Shown here: one piece after another, positions 34,012 to 42,296 of the stretch | Layout: each line of letters opens with the position of its first letter | Position numbering within the stretch: position 1 is the first letter of the stretch | Source: Bacillota bacterium | GTDB lineage: Bacteria > Bacillota > Clostridia > Oscillospirales > CAG-382 | Direction of reading: 5' to 3' | DNA: 49,418 bases | Assembly (NCBI GenBank): GCA_029550965.1 | Contig: JAKPGJ010000019.1 | Span: forward strand, 1 to 49,418 | Made by a program: the position numbers and the translations under genes | Notes under the pieces: generated by a model | Database searches by the model: none | The model's input: the letters and a program-made list of their open reading frames with translations, nothing else | What the model was told of the DNA's origin: nothing

Positions 34012-35085
34012 ATGATTGAGAAGCTCGCGTTACTTGAAAAAAGATATGTCGAAATCGAAGAAAAGCTTTCAGACGCCAATATAATCAGCGATATCGAAGC
34101 GTATAAAAAATATTCCAAAGAATATAAGCAACTCACGCCGATTGTTGAAAAATACAGAGAATACACCAAAGCGGAAGCCGAAATCGAGGATTCGGACAAG
34201 ATTTTGGCAACCGAAAAGGACCCGGAGATCCGCGAACTCGCCGTAGAGCAGAAGGAAGCGGCGAAGGAAGCGAAAGAAAGAATCATAGAAGAGTTAAAAG
34301 TGCTTCTGCTGCCGAAAGACCCGAACGACGATAAAAACGTTATCGTCGAAATCCGAAGCGGCGCGGGCGGCGAGGAAGCGGCGCTCTTTGCCGCGGTTCT
34401 GTACCGCATGTACACGATGTACGCCGAATCGGCGGGGTACAAGACCGAGCTTTTGTACGCGAACGAGACCGAGCTGGGCGGATTTAAGGAAATATCCTTT
34501 ATGATCGAGGGCGAGGGCGCGTACTCCCGCTTTAAGTTTGAGGGCGGCGTTCACAGAGTGCAGAGGGTTCCCGAAACCGAAGCGCAGGGCAGAATTCACA
34601 CTTCGACCGTAACGGTCGCGGTCCTGCCCGAAGTGGACGACGAGGAATTTGAGCTGAACATGGACGAACTCGAGATTACCCGTCACCACAGCTCCGGCGC
34701 GGGCGGTCAGAACGTAAACAAGGTCGAAACCGCCATCCGCATCGTCCATAAGCCGACCGGCATCGTGGTCGATTGTCAGGACGAGCGCAGTCAGCTGAAA
34801 AACAGAGAGAAAGCGCTCAAAATCATGAAGAGCCGCCTTGCCGATATGGAACGCCAGAAAAAAGAGCAGGCGCTCGCGAACGAGCGCAGAAGCCAGGTTG
34901 GCACCGGCGACCGCAGCGAGCGCATTCGAACATACAATTATCCGCAGGGCAGGGTGACCGACCACAGAATCGGGCTGACCCTTTATTCGCTCGACAGCTT
35001 TTTAAACGGCGAGATAGACGAAATGATCGACGCGCTGATCGCCGCCGACCGAGCGGAAAAGCTGAAAGCCGGAGAAGGCATTTAA
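34012..35085 (+). CDS. prfA: Peptide chain release factor 1
   Basis: A 357-residue class I release factor for UAA and UAG. The catalytic GGQ lies in HHSSGAGGQNVNK, the codon-recognition tripeptide is PET in RVPETEAQGRIHTS, and the C-terminal IRTYNYPQGRVTDHRIG is typical. The ATG at 34012 with AAGGGG upstream gives the standard N-terminus; the frame is open nine codons earlier. It is divergent from the S1-domain gene and followed by a strong terminator. In many clostridia prfA is next to prmC; that gene is not here. Confidence 0.97.
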   Translation: MIEKLALLEKRYVEIEEKLSDANIISDIEAYKKYSKEYKQLTPIVEKYREYTKAEAEIEDSDKILATEKDPEIRELAVEQKEAAKEAKERIIEELKVLLLPKDPNDDKNVIVEIRSGAGGEEAALFAAVLYRMYTMYAESAGYKTELLYANETELGGFKEISFMIEGEGAYSRFKFEGGVHRVQRVPETEAQGRIHTSTVTVAVLPEVDDEEFELNMDELEITRHHSSGAGGQNVNKVETAIRIVHKPTGIVVDCQDERSQLKNREKALKIMKSRLADMERQKKEQALANERRSQVGTGDRSERIRTYNYPQGRVTDHRIGLTLYSLDSFLNGEIDEMIDALIAADRAEKLKAGEGI

Positions 35086-35162
35086 TATTTTTTAAAAACG
35101 ATCGGGGCGGTATCAGGCGGAAAAACCGCTGATTCGCCGCAAAACAGCCGCGAAAATAAAAC

Positions 35163-35199
35163 AAAACCGTGCAGGCGCATCCGCGCAGCACGGTTTTTT
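35163..35199 (+). terminator. Terminator after prfA
   Basis: Perfect 10-bp stem AAAACCGTGC (35163-35172) with GCACGGTTTT (35188-35197), an inner GCGC pairing and a T-run. It also serves the convergent thpR gene. Confidence 0.88.
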
Positions 35200-35222
35200 G
35201 TATTTCGTTTTCGCCGACGCTG

Positions 35223-35741
35223 TCACATTTCCGCGTTTTTGTAAAAAATCTCCGTATAGACCAGCTTTCCGCCGATGCGTTCCGATTTCATCAGACTGAC
35301 GCGCGAAACCGTCATTTGGAGCGGTTTTTCCGAAAACGCCGGCGTTTTGTTCAGAACGACCTCTCTGCCGAGCGTGATGTGGGGTTTATAGTCGCGGTTT
35401 TCCAGCGTAAATCCTTTGGCGCGCAGCGCTTCGAAAAGATTTTTGTGCAGGCTGTCGAGCTGCGGGTTCTGCGCTATGCCGAGCCAGTAAATATCGCCGC
35501 CGCTGCGCCTGAACACGCCGCTTTTGCCGAGCGTGATGGTAAAGGGCTGAAAACGGATTGCCGACATCGCTTTCTTTACGTCCTCGACCCGGTCCGTTTC
35601 GCCGATAAAGTTTATGGTTAAGTGCAGGTTGTTCTCGAGCGTAAAGTTGCCGGAACGGGAAGCGATTTTCAGCGCTGCGATATGGTCCGTCAACACTTTT
35701 TTAATTTCCGGCGTAAAGAGTATTGCGGTAAACAAACGCAT
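35223..35741 (-). CDS. thpR: RNA 2',3'-cyclic phosphodiesterase ThpR (2'-5' RNA ligase family)
   Basis: A 172-residue 2H phosphoesterase. The two HxT motifs are HLTINF (His40) and HITLGR (near residue 122), the catalytic histidines. The family opens 2',3'-cyclic phosphates on RNA and was first named for ligation of tRNA halves. The start MRLFTAILF is the usual N-terminus. A small basic-protein gene lies upstream on the same strand. Confidence 0.92.
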   Translation of the reverse strand: MRLFTAILFTPEIKKVLTDHIAALKIASRSGNFTLENNLHLTINFIGETDRVEDVKKAMSAIRFQPFTITLGKSGVFRRSGGDIYWLGIAQNPQLDSLHKNLFEALRAKGFTLENRDYKPHITLGREVVLNKTPAFSEKPLQMTVSRVSLMKSERIGGKLVYTEIFYKNAEM

Positions 35742-35794
35742 TTTCTCAATCCTTTTTACGAAAATAGGCTATTTCGGGAAAGACCCGAACCGTT

Positions 35795-35953
35795 TTATTC
35801 TTCCCAGCCGCGCATCTTTTTTCGTTTGTACGCTTTCGGGTTTTCGGGAACGCGCGTGACCGGATTGAGCGGACCCCAGCTCGCGCGTCTTTTTTTCGCA
35901 ATTTCTTTTTTCGCTTTTTTGGACAGCTTCTCAAACGGAACAAATTTCGGCAT
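35795..35953 (-). CDS. Small basic conserved protein, 52 residues
   Basis: A 52-residue Lys/Arg-rich protein: MPKFVPFEKLSKKAKKEI at the start, then RASWGPLNPVTRVPENPKAY and a KRKKMRGWEE end. Small proteins with this MPKFxPxEKLSKKA...WGxxNPVTRxPENxKAYxRKK pattern are, from memory, common in Bacillota and have no established function. High charge suggests RNA or nucleoid binding. AAAGG lies upstream of the ATG. It is flanked on the same strand by the YgjP-like gene upstream and thpR downstream, so it probably belongs to a three-gene unit. Confidence 0.8.
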   Translation of the reverse strand: MPKFVPFEKLSKKAKKEIAKKRRASWGPLNPVTRVPENPKAYKRKKMRGWEE

Positions 35954-35973
35954 ATACTGTCATCGATACCTTT

Positions 35974-36486
35974 CTATGCTTTCAACAGCTTTATTCTTTC
36001 CGGATAATCGGGAAGATATTTCGCGATCGTGGCGTAGAACGCTTTGGAATGGTTTTTATGCCGAATATGGGCAAGCTCGTGCACCACGACGTAATCGATC
36101 GCCTTGTCCGGGTATTCCATCAATCGGAAGGAGTAGCAGATGCCGTTTTTCGCGCTGCAGCTGCCGAAGCGCTTTTTCGCCGACGTGATTTTTACGGATG
36201 TCGGACTGACGCCCATGATTTTGCTGTAATAAGCGGTTTTTGCGGGGAGAATTTCCTGCGCCAGTCTTTTCAGCTCGCGGACGCGCTCGGGTGTGAGCGG
36301 CTTTTTCGCGGCAAGCGCGTTCTTCTTTTTCTCAAGGTTTTTCTGAATCCAGCCCGAGTATTTAAAAACAAGCCGCTCAATTTCCTGCTTCGGCGCGCCG
36401 TACGGCGCTTTGATAAGAACCTGCAAAGCGTCCGTTATGACAATCGAAAAGGTTTTGCGGTCCGAATACTGTACGATATACTCCAT
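35974..36486 (-). CDS. YgjP/DUF45-family zinc metallopeptidase
   Basis: A 170-residue protein of the SprT/YgjP (WLM-like) group. The zinc motif is VVHELAHIRHKNHSKAF near residues 135-151, with two His, the catalytic Glu and the third ligand His. The KRFGSCSAKNGICYSFRL segment is a family hallmark. At 170 residues it is shorter than most YgjP proteins (about 230), lacking part of the N-terminal strand region, but the domain is complete. Substrates are unknown for this group. It is the first gene of a minus-strand unit with the 52-residue protein and perhaps thpR. Confidence 0.9.
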   Translation of the reverse strand: MEYIVQYSDRKTFSIVITDALQVLIKAPYGAPKQEIERLVFKYSGWIQKNLEKKKNALAAKKPLTPERVRELKRLAQEILPAKTAYYSKIMGVSPTSVKITSAKKRFGSCSAKNGICYSFRLMEYPDKAIDYVVVHELAHIRHKNHSKAFYATIAKYLPDYPERIKLLKA

Positions 36487-36621
36487 TTTGCAAAAAATCC
36501 TGTTTTTTTCGTGTTTGCATCTTGAAAAACATCATATCAATGTCGTATAATATTCTAACACAGTGAAAAACTATAAGCAAGAAATATTTTTTTGTCAGAC
36601 GATAAAATATCAAAAATACTA

Positions 36622-36650
36622 TTGACAAAACGAAAAGTATAATATAAAAT
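36622..36650 (+). promoter_or_regulatory. Promoter of the polyamine operon
   Basis: Consensus TTGACA (36622-36627), 17-nt spacer, TAAAAT (36645-36650). Transcription would start near 36657, leaving a leader of about 430 nt before speD. Confidence 0.8.
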
Positions 36651-36656
36651 ACGTGT

Positions 36657-37084
36657 TAGTTTTTAGAGCCGAAACTGCTTTTATAAAGCGGAAAGCGTAA
36701 AGAACTTTGACCGATACTATAAGCTGCTCAGCAAAAACGCCGCACTTATAGGAAACAAGGCCTCGGACAGCCGGGTCAACTGCCGGAAGCAGCATTGTTT
36801 GTGCTGCGTTATTGATTGAGTTAAAAGCTAGAATTTTATAAGTTGGTTACTTTATAACCATGTGTATCGCATACACAACACTTGTGAAACGGTCAATAAG
36901 AGTAGTAAAAGTAGTTCTTGCTATATAGACTCTGAAAATCTGCAGCCAATATATAAACCATTTACTGTTCTCAAAGGCGACACATTAAGTGGTTTGCAGA
37001 ATAGACTCGGGTGCTGTTCTATGCGCCGGAGTTATTTTTTTACAACTCACGAATTCTATGATATACGGAAAGGGATATGCCGAA
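36657..37084 (+). promoter_or_regulatory. Long structured 5' leader of speD
   Basis: About 430 nt without a convincing gene. Stems visible: CTGCTTT/AAAGCGG near 36675-36692, CTATAAG (36717-36723) with CTTATAG (36745-36751), CCGG/CCGG around 36771-36786, GCAGCA (36789-36794) with TGCTGC (36802-36807), GGTTA/TAACC near 36845 and GTGTA/TACAC near 36862. No T-run terminator and no consensus of a riboswitch that I know (SAM, cobalamin, T-box, ykkC) was found. A 76-codon frame, GTG 36862 to TGA 37092, overlaps the speD start by 8 nt but has no ribosome site. The leader length and stems suggest post-transcriptional control. Confidence 0.5.
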
Positions 37085-37852
37085 ATGTCTGACAACAAAC
37101 TCAAATTGTACGGATTTAACAATCTTACAAAATCTCTCAGCTTTAACATCTACGACGTCTGTTATGCGAAGAGCGAACGTGAGCAGCGGGATTATATCGC
37201 GTACATTGACGATCAGTACAACTCTGAGAGGCTTACCAACATTCTGCTTCAGGTAACCGATATGATCGGCGCCCACGTGCTCAACATTTCAAAACAGGAT
37301 TACGAACCCCAGGGAGCGAGCGTAACCTTTCTGATCGCTGAGGATTCGATGGTAAAATCGAAAAGCGGAGATACTGTTGTCTCACATCTTGACAAAAGCC
37401 ATGTTGCTGTTCACACCTTTCCGGAATATCATCCGGGGAATGCTATTGCTACCTTCCGAGTTGATATCGACGTCACCACCTGCGGCGAGATAACGCCTTT
37501 GCGCACGCTGGACTTTTTGATCGGCAGTTTCGATTCGGACATCATCACGATGGATTACCGCGTCAGAGGCTTTACCAGAGATATCGACGGCAAGAAGCTG
37601 TTCCTTGATCATTATATCACCTCGATTCAGAACTACATCAGCGAATCGATCTTAAAAAAATACGACGCGATCGATATCAACACCTATCAGGCAAACATTT
37701 TCCACACCAAAATGCTGATAAAAGATGTCGAATTGCAGAACTATCTGTTTAATACGGATGTTTACGAGCTTCCTCCGCAGACCAGACTGGATATCACGAA
37801 CTCTCTACGCCGGGAAATGATTGAAATTTTCAGCGGTACGAATATTTATTAA
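37085..37852 (+). CDS. speD: S-adenosylmethionine decarboxylase SpeD (proenzyme)
   Basis: A 255-residue pyruvoyl-dependent enzyme that makes decarboxylated SAM, the aminopropyl donor for spermidine. It is of the long E. coli type: self-cleavage occurs in [14 protein letters not shown], between K104 and S105, creating the pyruvoyl group on the alpha chain. [26 protein letters not shown] and [11 protein letters not shown] match the family over the whole length. The ATG at 37085 with AAAGGGA upstream is the start; the frame continues open upstream in the leader. It is the first gene of the polyamine operon. Confidence 0.96.
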   Translation: MSDNKLKLYGFNNLTKSLSFNIYDVCYAKSEREQRDYIAYIDDQYNSERLTNILLQVTDMIGAHVLNISKQDYEPQGASVTFLIAEDSMVKSKSGDTVVSHLDKSHVAVHTFPEYHPGNAIATFRVDIDVTTCGEITPLRTLDFLIGSFDSDIITMDYRVRGFTRDIDGKKLFLDHYITSIQNYISESILKKYDAIDINTYQANIFHTKMLIKDVELQNYLFNTDVYELPPQTRLDITNSLRREMIEIFSGTNIY

Positions 37853-37874
37853 GAAGCCCGGGAGGAAGGAAGAA

Positions 37875-39323
37875 GTGCAGGATCAATCGCGGGCGCCGAT
37901 TTACGAAGCGCTCGAAAATTTAAAATATATGCGTATTGTCCCTTTCGACGTGCCGGGACATAAACGGGGAAAGGGCAATCCGGACTTGACAGAGTTCCTC
38001 GGACAAAAGTGCATGAGCGTCGATGTCAACGCGATGAAGATTCTCGACAACCTGTGCCATCCCGTTTCTGTTATAAAGGAAGCCGAGGAACTGGCCGCGG
38101 AAGCGTTCGGAGCCGCGCACGCCTTTCTGATGGTAGGCGGCACCACTTCCGCGATTCAGGCTATGATCCTGTCGGTCTGTAAAAAGGGGGACAAAATCAT
38201 ACTCCCCCGCAACGTCCACAAAAGCGTCATCAACGCTTTGATTCTCTGCGGCGCGATTCCCGTTTACGTCAATCCGCACACAAACCACCGGATCGGAATC
38301 GCGCTCGGCATGTCGCTGGAGGGCGTTAAGGAAGCGATTGAGCAGTATCCGGACGCGAAAGCGGTTCTGGTAAACAACCCGACCTACTACGGGATTTGCT
38401 CAAACATCAAAGAGATTACCAATCTCGCGCACAAGCACGGCATCAAAGTGCTTGCGGACGAAGCGCACGGCACCCATTTCTATTTCGGCGAGAATTTCCC
38501 GATTTCTGCGATGGCGGCTGGCGCCGATATGGCTGCGGTCAGCATGCACAAATCGGGCGGCTCGCTTACGCAGAGTTCTTTTTTGCTTACGGGCAAAAAC
38601 GTCAACGCAAACTATGTGCGCCAGATTATCAATTTAATGCAGACGACCAGCGGTTCGTACCTGCTGATGGCAAGCCTGGATTTGTCCAGAAGATATCTTG
38701 CCCTTCATGGCAAGGAGGTTTTCGGCAACGTCGCGAAGCTGGCGCAATACGCGCGCGAAGAAATCAACAAAATCGGCGACTACTACGCGTATTCGCGGGA
38801 GATTGTAAACGGAGACACCGTTTACGACTTCGATATTACCAAGCTGTCCATCAACACGCTGGATATCGGGCTTGCCGGCATTGAGGTCTATGATATTCTG
38901 CGCGACGAGTACGACATACAGACGGAATTCGGCGACATCGGCAACATCCTTGCCTATATCTCCATGGGCGACCGGAAGAGCGACACCGAAAGACTGATTT
39001 CCGCGCTGGCGGAGATTCGCCGCAGATATAAAAAGAGCAGGGTCGGCATGCTCGAGTACGAGTATATCAGCCCGCTGGTCGTGTACGCGCCGCAGGAGGC
39101 TTTCTATGCGGAGAAAGAATCGGTTCCGATAGCGGAATCGAAGGACAGAATCTGCGCCGAGTTTGTCATGAGCTATCCGCCGGGCATCCCCATTCTCGCG
39201 CCGGGCGAGCAGATTACGGACAAAATCATCGAGTATATCGAGTACGCCAAAGAAAAGGGTTGTTTAATGACCGGTCCGGAGGATATGGAGCTGAAAAGGC
39301 TGAACGTGATGAAAGGGGTATAA
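37875..39323 (+). CDS. speA: Arginine decarboxylase, aspartate-aminotransferase fold (SpeA type)
   Basis: A 482-residue PLP enzyme of the Orn/Lys/Arg decarboxylase family, short form like Bacillus SpeA. The PLP Lys226 lies in SMHKSGGSLTQS; D195, H198 in LADEAHGTH hold the cofactor, and PFDVPGHKRGKG is the family N-terminus. Arginine is the most likely substrate because an agmatinase gene follows; lysine or ornithine activity cannot be excluded by sequence alone. The GTG at 37875 is chosen because GGGAGGAAGGAAGA precedes it; the frame is open further upstream inside speD. Confidence 0.93.
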   Translation: MQDQSRAPIYEALENLKYMRIVPFDVPGHKRGKGNPDLTEFLGQKCMSVDVNAMKILDNLCHPVSVIKEAEELAAEAFGAAHAFLMVGGTTSAIQAMILSVCKKGDKIILPRNVHKSVINALILCGAIPVYVNPHTNHRIGIALGMSLEGVKEAIEQYPDAKAVLVNNPTYYGICSNIKEITNLAHKHGIKVLADEAHGTHFYFGENFPISAMAAGADMAAVSMHKSGGSLTQSSFLLTGKNVNANYVRQIINLMQTTSGSYLLMASLDLSRRYLALHGKEVFGNVAKLAQYAREEINKIGDYYAYSREIVNGDTVYDFDITKLSINTLDIGLAGIEVYDILRDEYDIQTEFGDIGNILAYISMGDRKSDTERLISALAEIRRRYKKSRVGMLEYEYISPLVVYAPQEAFYAEKESVPIAESKDRICAEFVMSYPPGIPILAPGEQITDKIIEYIEYAKEKGCLMTGPEDMELKRLNVMKGV

Positions 39324-39330
39324 CCGACTC

Positions 39331-39350
39331 GTGCCGTTTTATAACGGCAC
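39331..39350 (+). other. Intercistronic hairpin between speA and speE
   Basis: Perfect 8-bp stem GTGCCGTT (39331-39338) with AACGGCAC (39343-39350) and a TTAT loop, without a T-run. A second possible stem (TTCCGGC/GCCGGGG) follows up to 39376. It may set differential stability or processing within the operon. Confidence 0.6.
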
Positions 39351-39393
39351 CCGTTTCCGGCAGAAAGACAGCCGGGGAAAGGCATGGTAAACA

Positions 39394-40254
39394 ATGGAAT
39401 TCTGGTATTCGGAAAATCATACCGACAATGTGAAGTTCTCCATTCGGGTCGATAAGCAGCTGTTCAGCGGCAAAAGCGAATTCCAGCGAATCGACATTTT
39501 CGAGTCGGAGGAATACGGACGCTTTTTGACGCTCGATGGGTATATGATGCTGACCGAAAAGGACGAGTTCGTGTATCACGAAATGATCACGCATGTGCCG
39601 ATGGCCGTGCATCCCTGCGTCAAAGACGTGCTGGTCATCGGCGGCGGCGACGGAGGCGTTCTCCGCGAGCTTGTCAAGTACGATACGATCGAGCGCATCG
39701 ACCTTGTCGAGATAGACAAAATGGTCATCGACGTCTGCAAGGAGTATCTGCCGTCCGTAGCCTGCTGTTTCGACGATGAACGCCTGACCGTTTATTACGA
39801 AGACGGGCTGAAGTACATCCGCAGGTGCGCGAACATGTACGATCTGATCATCGTTGACTCCACCGACCCGTTCGGACCGGGAGAGGGGCTGTTTACGCGG
39901 GAGTTTTACGGCAGCTGCTCGAACGCGCTCAGAGAGGACGGCATTATGGTCAATCAGCACGAAAGCGCGTTTTACAAAAACGACGCGATCGCCATGCAAA
40001 GAGCGCACAAGCGCATCATTGAATCCTTCCCGATCAGCCGGGTATATCAGGCGCATATCCCGTCCTATCCGTCGGGATTGTGGCTGTTCGGTTTCTCGTC
40101 CTTAAAGTATCATCCGGTTCGGGATATGAACGCTAAAAAGTGGAATTCGCTCGGCATAAAAACCAAATACTACAACACAAACCTTCACAGGGGCGCTTTT
40201 TACCTGCCCAACTATATCGAGGAGCTTTTAGAAAATGTTGAACAGGCAATATAA
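39394..40254 (+). CDS. speE: Spermidine synthase SpeE
   Basis: A 286-residue aminopropyltransferase that joins decarboxylated SAM and putrescine to spermidine. The N-terminal beta domain includes the GRFLTLDGYMMLTEKDEFVY stretch, with the substrate loop. The Rossmann domain has VLVIGGGDGGVLREL, VEIDKMVID, and the active-site VDSTDPFGPGEGLFTREFY. All signature residues are intact. The 3' end overlaps speB by 20 nt, so the two are translationally coupled. Confidence 0.96.
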   Translation: MEFWYSENHTDNVKFSIRVDKQLFSGKSEFQRIDIFESEEYGRFLTLDGYMMLTEKDEFVYHEMITHVPMAVHPCVKDVLVIGGGDGGVLRELVKYDTIERIDLVEIDKMVIDVCKEYLPSVACCFDDERLTVYYEDGLKYIRRCANMYDLIIVDSTDPFGPGEGLFTREFYGSCSNALREDGIMVNQHESAFYKNDAIAMQRAHKRIIESFPISRVYQAHIPSYPSGLWLFGFSSLKYHPVRDMNAKKWNSLGIKTKYYNTNLHRGAFYLPNYIEELLENVEQAI

Positions 40255-41083
40255 CTGCTTTATCGGCTGCGAAAGCGAGTACAAGGACGCGCAGACGGTT
40301 ATTTTCGGCGCGCCGTTCGATTCGACCACCTCATACCGTCCGGGAACCAGGTTCGCTGCTAAAGCGATTCGGTCGGAATCCTTCGGGATAGAAACTTACA
40401 GCCCGTATCAGGACAAGGATTTGTGCGACATCCTGGTGATGGACAGCGGAGACCTTGATTTCCCGTTCGGAAACACCGCGCGGGTTCTTGACATGATCGA
40501 GGAGAGAACCGCCGCCATTCTTGCGGACGGCAAAAAGCCGTTGATGATCGGCGGAGAGCACCTTGTAACGCTGGGCGCGCTCCGAGCGGCGGTAAAGAAG
40601 TACCCCGATTTGCATATCATCCATTTCGACGCGCACTGCGATCTGCGCGACAATTACATCGGCGACCAGTTGTCTCACGCGACAGTGATCCGCAGGGCTT
40701 GGGAGCTGGTCGGAGACGGACGCATCTTCCAGTTCGGCATCCGCTCCGGCGACAGGGCGGAGTTTGAGTTCGCGAAAGCGCATACCTATCTGCACAAGTT
40801 CGACTTAAGCACGTTCGAAGGCATCGCGGACAGGCTTCAGTTTAAGCCGGTTTACTTCACGCTCGATTTGGATGTGCTGGATTCTTCGGTATTTCCGGGA
40901 ACCGGTACGCCGGAGGCGGGCGGAATCGGCTTTAACGAGCTGGTAAATGCCATCAAGAAACTCAAGGATTTAAATATCATCGGCTGCGATATGAATGAGC
41001 TTTGTCCGGTCTATGACCCGAGCGGAGCTTCAACGGCTGCAGCGTGCAAGATATTAAGAGAATTATTATTAGCAATAAATTAA
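40235..41083 (+). CDS. speB: Agmatinase SpeB (ureohydrolase family)
   Basis: A 282-residue Mn-dependent enzyme that splits agmatine to putrescine and urea. Metal ligands: H109 (GGEHLVTLG), then D132, H134 and D136 in HFDAHCDLRD, and the Asp pair in TLDLDVLDSSVFPGTGTP. The family includes agmatinase, guanidinobutyrase and arginase; the spe operon context, right after arginine decarboxylase and spermidine synthase, favours agmatinase. The start lies 20 nt inside speE. Confidence 0.95.
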   Translation: MLNRQYNCFIGCESEYKDAQTVIFGAPFDSTTSYRPGTRFAAKAIRSESFGIETYSPYQDKDLCDILVMDSGDLDFPFGNTARVLDMIEERTAAILADGKKPLMIGGEHLVTLGALRAAVKKYPDLHIIHFDAHCDLRDNYIGDQLSHATVIRRAWELVGDGRIFQFGIRSGDRAEFEFAKAHTYLHKFDLSTFEGIADRLQFKPVYFTLDLDVLDSSVFPGTGTPEAGGIGFNELVNAIKKLKDLNIIGCDMNELCPVYDPSGASTAAACKILRELLLAIN

Positions 41084-41096
41084 GGAGGTACAAACT

Positions 41097-42296
41097 ATGG
41101 GAAAAGCGTTGATTATTGGCTGCGGAGGAGTAGCAAGCGTAGCCGTTCACAAGTGCTGTCAGAACAGCGAGGTTTTCAGCGAGATTATGATCGCTTCCCG
41201 CACGAAGAGCAAGTGCGACGCGCTCAAGGAAAAGCTGAAGGACAGCAAGACCATCATTCATACCGCGCAGGTGGACGCGAACAACGTTGACGAGCTGATC
41301 GCGCTCATCAACAGCTTCAAGCCCGATGTTGTCATGAACCTTGCGCTTCCGTACCAGGATCTGACCATCATGGAAGCCTGCCTCGCCACCAAAACGCATT
41401 ATCTGGATACGGCGAACTACGAGCCGGAAGACTGCCCGAAGTTTGAGTACAAGTATCAGTGGGATTACAAAGAGAGATTTGAAAAAGCGGGCATCGTCGG
41501 ACTGCTCGGCAGCGGCTTTGACCCGGGCGTAACCGGCGTATTCTCCGCTTACGCGCAGAAGCATCATTTCGACGAAATCCATTATATCGATATTCTTGAC
41601 TGCAACGCCGGAGACCACGGTTATCCGTTCGCAACCAACTTCAACCCGGAAATCAACATCCGCGAAGTAACCGCCAAAGGCGCTTACTGGGAGAACGGAC
41701 GCTGGGTTGAAACCGAACCGCTTGCGGTCAAGCGCGTTTACAACTTCCCCGAAATCGGCGAACGCGATATGTACCTCATGCATCATGAGGAAATCGAGTC
41801 GCTTGCTTTGAACATAAAAGGAGTCAAGCGCATTCGCTTCTTTATGACGTTCACCCAGAACTATCTGACCCATTTAAGATGCCTGCAGAACGTCGGCATG
41901 ACCTCGATCGAGCCGATTGAGTACGAGGGCAAAAAGATTGTTCCGCTTCAGTTCTTAAAAGCGGTGCTTCCCGATCCCGCATCGCTCGGTCCGAGAACCA
42001 AGGGCAAGACCAACATCGGCTGCATCTTCAGAGGAATTAAGGACGGCAAAGAGAAAAACTACTACCTGTACAACGTCTGCGACCATCAGGAATGCTACAA
42101 GGAAGTCGGCTCGCAGGCGGTTGCCTACACGACCGGCGTTCCGGCTATGATCGGCGCGATGATGATTATAAAGGGATACTGGAACAAGCCGGGCGTTCAC
42201 AATATCGAGGAGTTCGACCCGGATCCGTTCATGGACGCGCTCAACAAATGGGGCCTTCCGTGGAAGGAGAGCTTTGATCCGGAACTGGTTGACTAA
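41097..42296 (+). CDS. Carboxynorspermidine (carboxyspermidine) synthase, saccharopine dehydrogenase family
   Basis: A 399-residue NADPH-dependent enzyme that condenses aspartate semialdehyde with putrescine (or diaminopropane) and reduces the product to carboxyspermidine (carboxynorspermidine). The Rossmann motif IIGCGGVASVAVHKC is at 6-20; ASRTKSKCDAL, MNLALPYQDLTIMEACL and GLLGSGFDPGVTGVFSAY are typical of this branch of saccharopine dehydrogenase. AGGAGG precedes the ATG, 13 nt after speB. The next gene is the matching decarboxylase, which fixes the function. Lysine biosynthesis is excluded by that context. Confidence 0.94.
   Translation: MGKALIIGCGGVASVAVHKCCQNSEVFSEIMIASRTKSKCDALKEKLKDSKTIIHTAQVDANNVDELIALINSFKPDVVMNLALPYQDLTIMEACLATKTHYLDTANYEPEDCPKFEYKYQWDYKERFEKAGIVGLLGSGFDPGVTGVFSAYAQKHHFDEIHYIDILDCNAGDHGYPFATNFNPEINIREVTAKGAYWENGRWVETEPLAVKRVYNFPEIGERDMYLMHHEEIESLALNIKGVKRIRFFMTFTQNYLTHLRCLQNVGMTSIEPIEYEGKKIVPLQFLKAVLPDPASLGPRTKGKTNIGCIFRGIKDGKEKNYYLYNVCDHQECYKEVGSQAVAYTTGVPAMIGAMMIIKGYWNKPGVHNIEEFDPDPFMDALNKWGLPWKESFDPELVD

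Noticed and set aside
36750-36810. Partial resemblance to the SRP RNA loop (GCCGGAAGCAGC).
   Set aside because: The full GGUCAGG...GGAAGGAAGCAGC core and the enclosing long stem are not present.
36862-37092. A 76-codon frame in the speD leader with a LysM-like stretch ([17 protein letters not shown]).
   Set aside because: No ribosome site, no signal peptide, odd composition on both sides of the match, and it overlaps the speD start. Treated as part of the leader, not a LysM protein.
40977-41873. 298-codon minus-strand frame opposite the carboxynorspermidine synthase gene.
   Set aside because: Antisense to a clearly coding gene; no homology or ribosome site.
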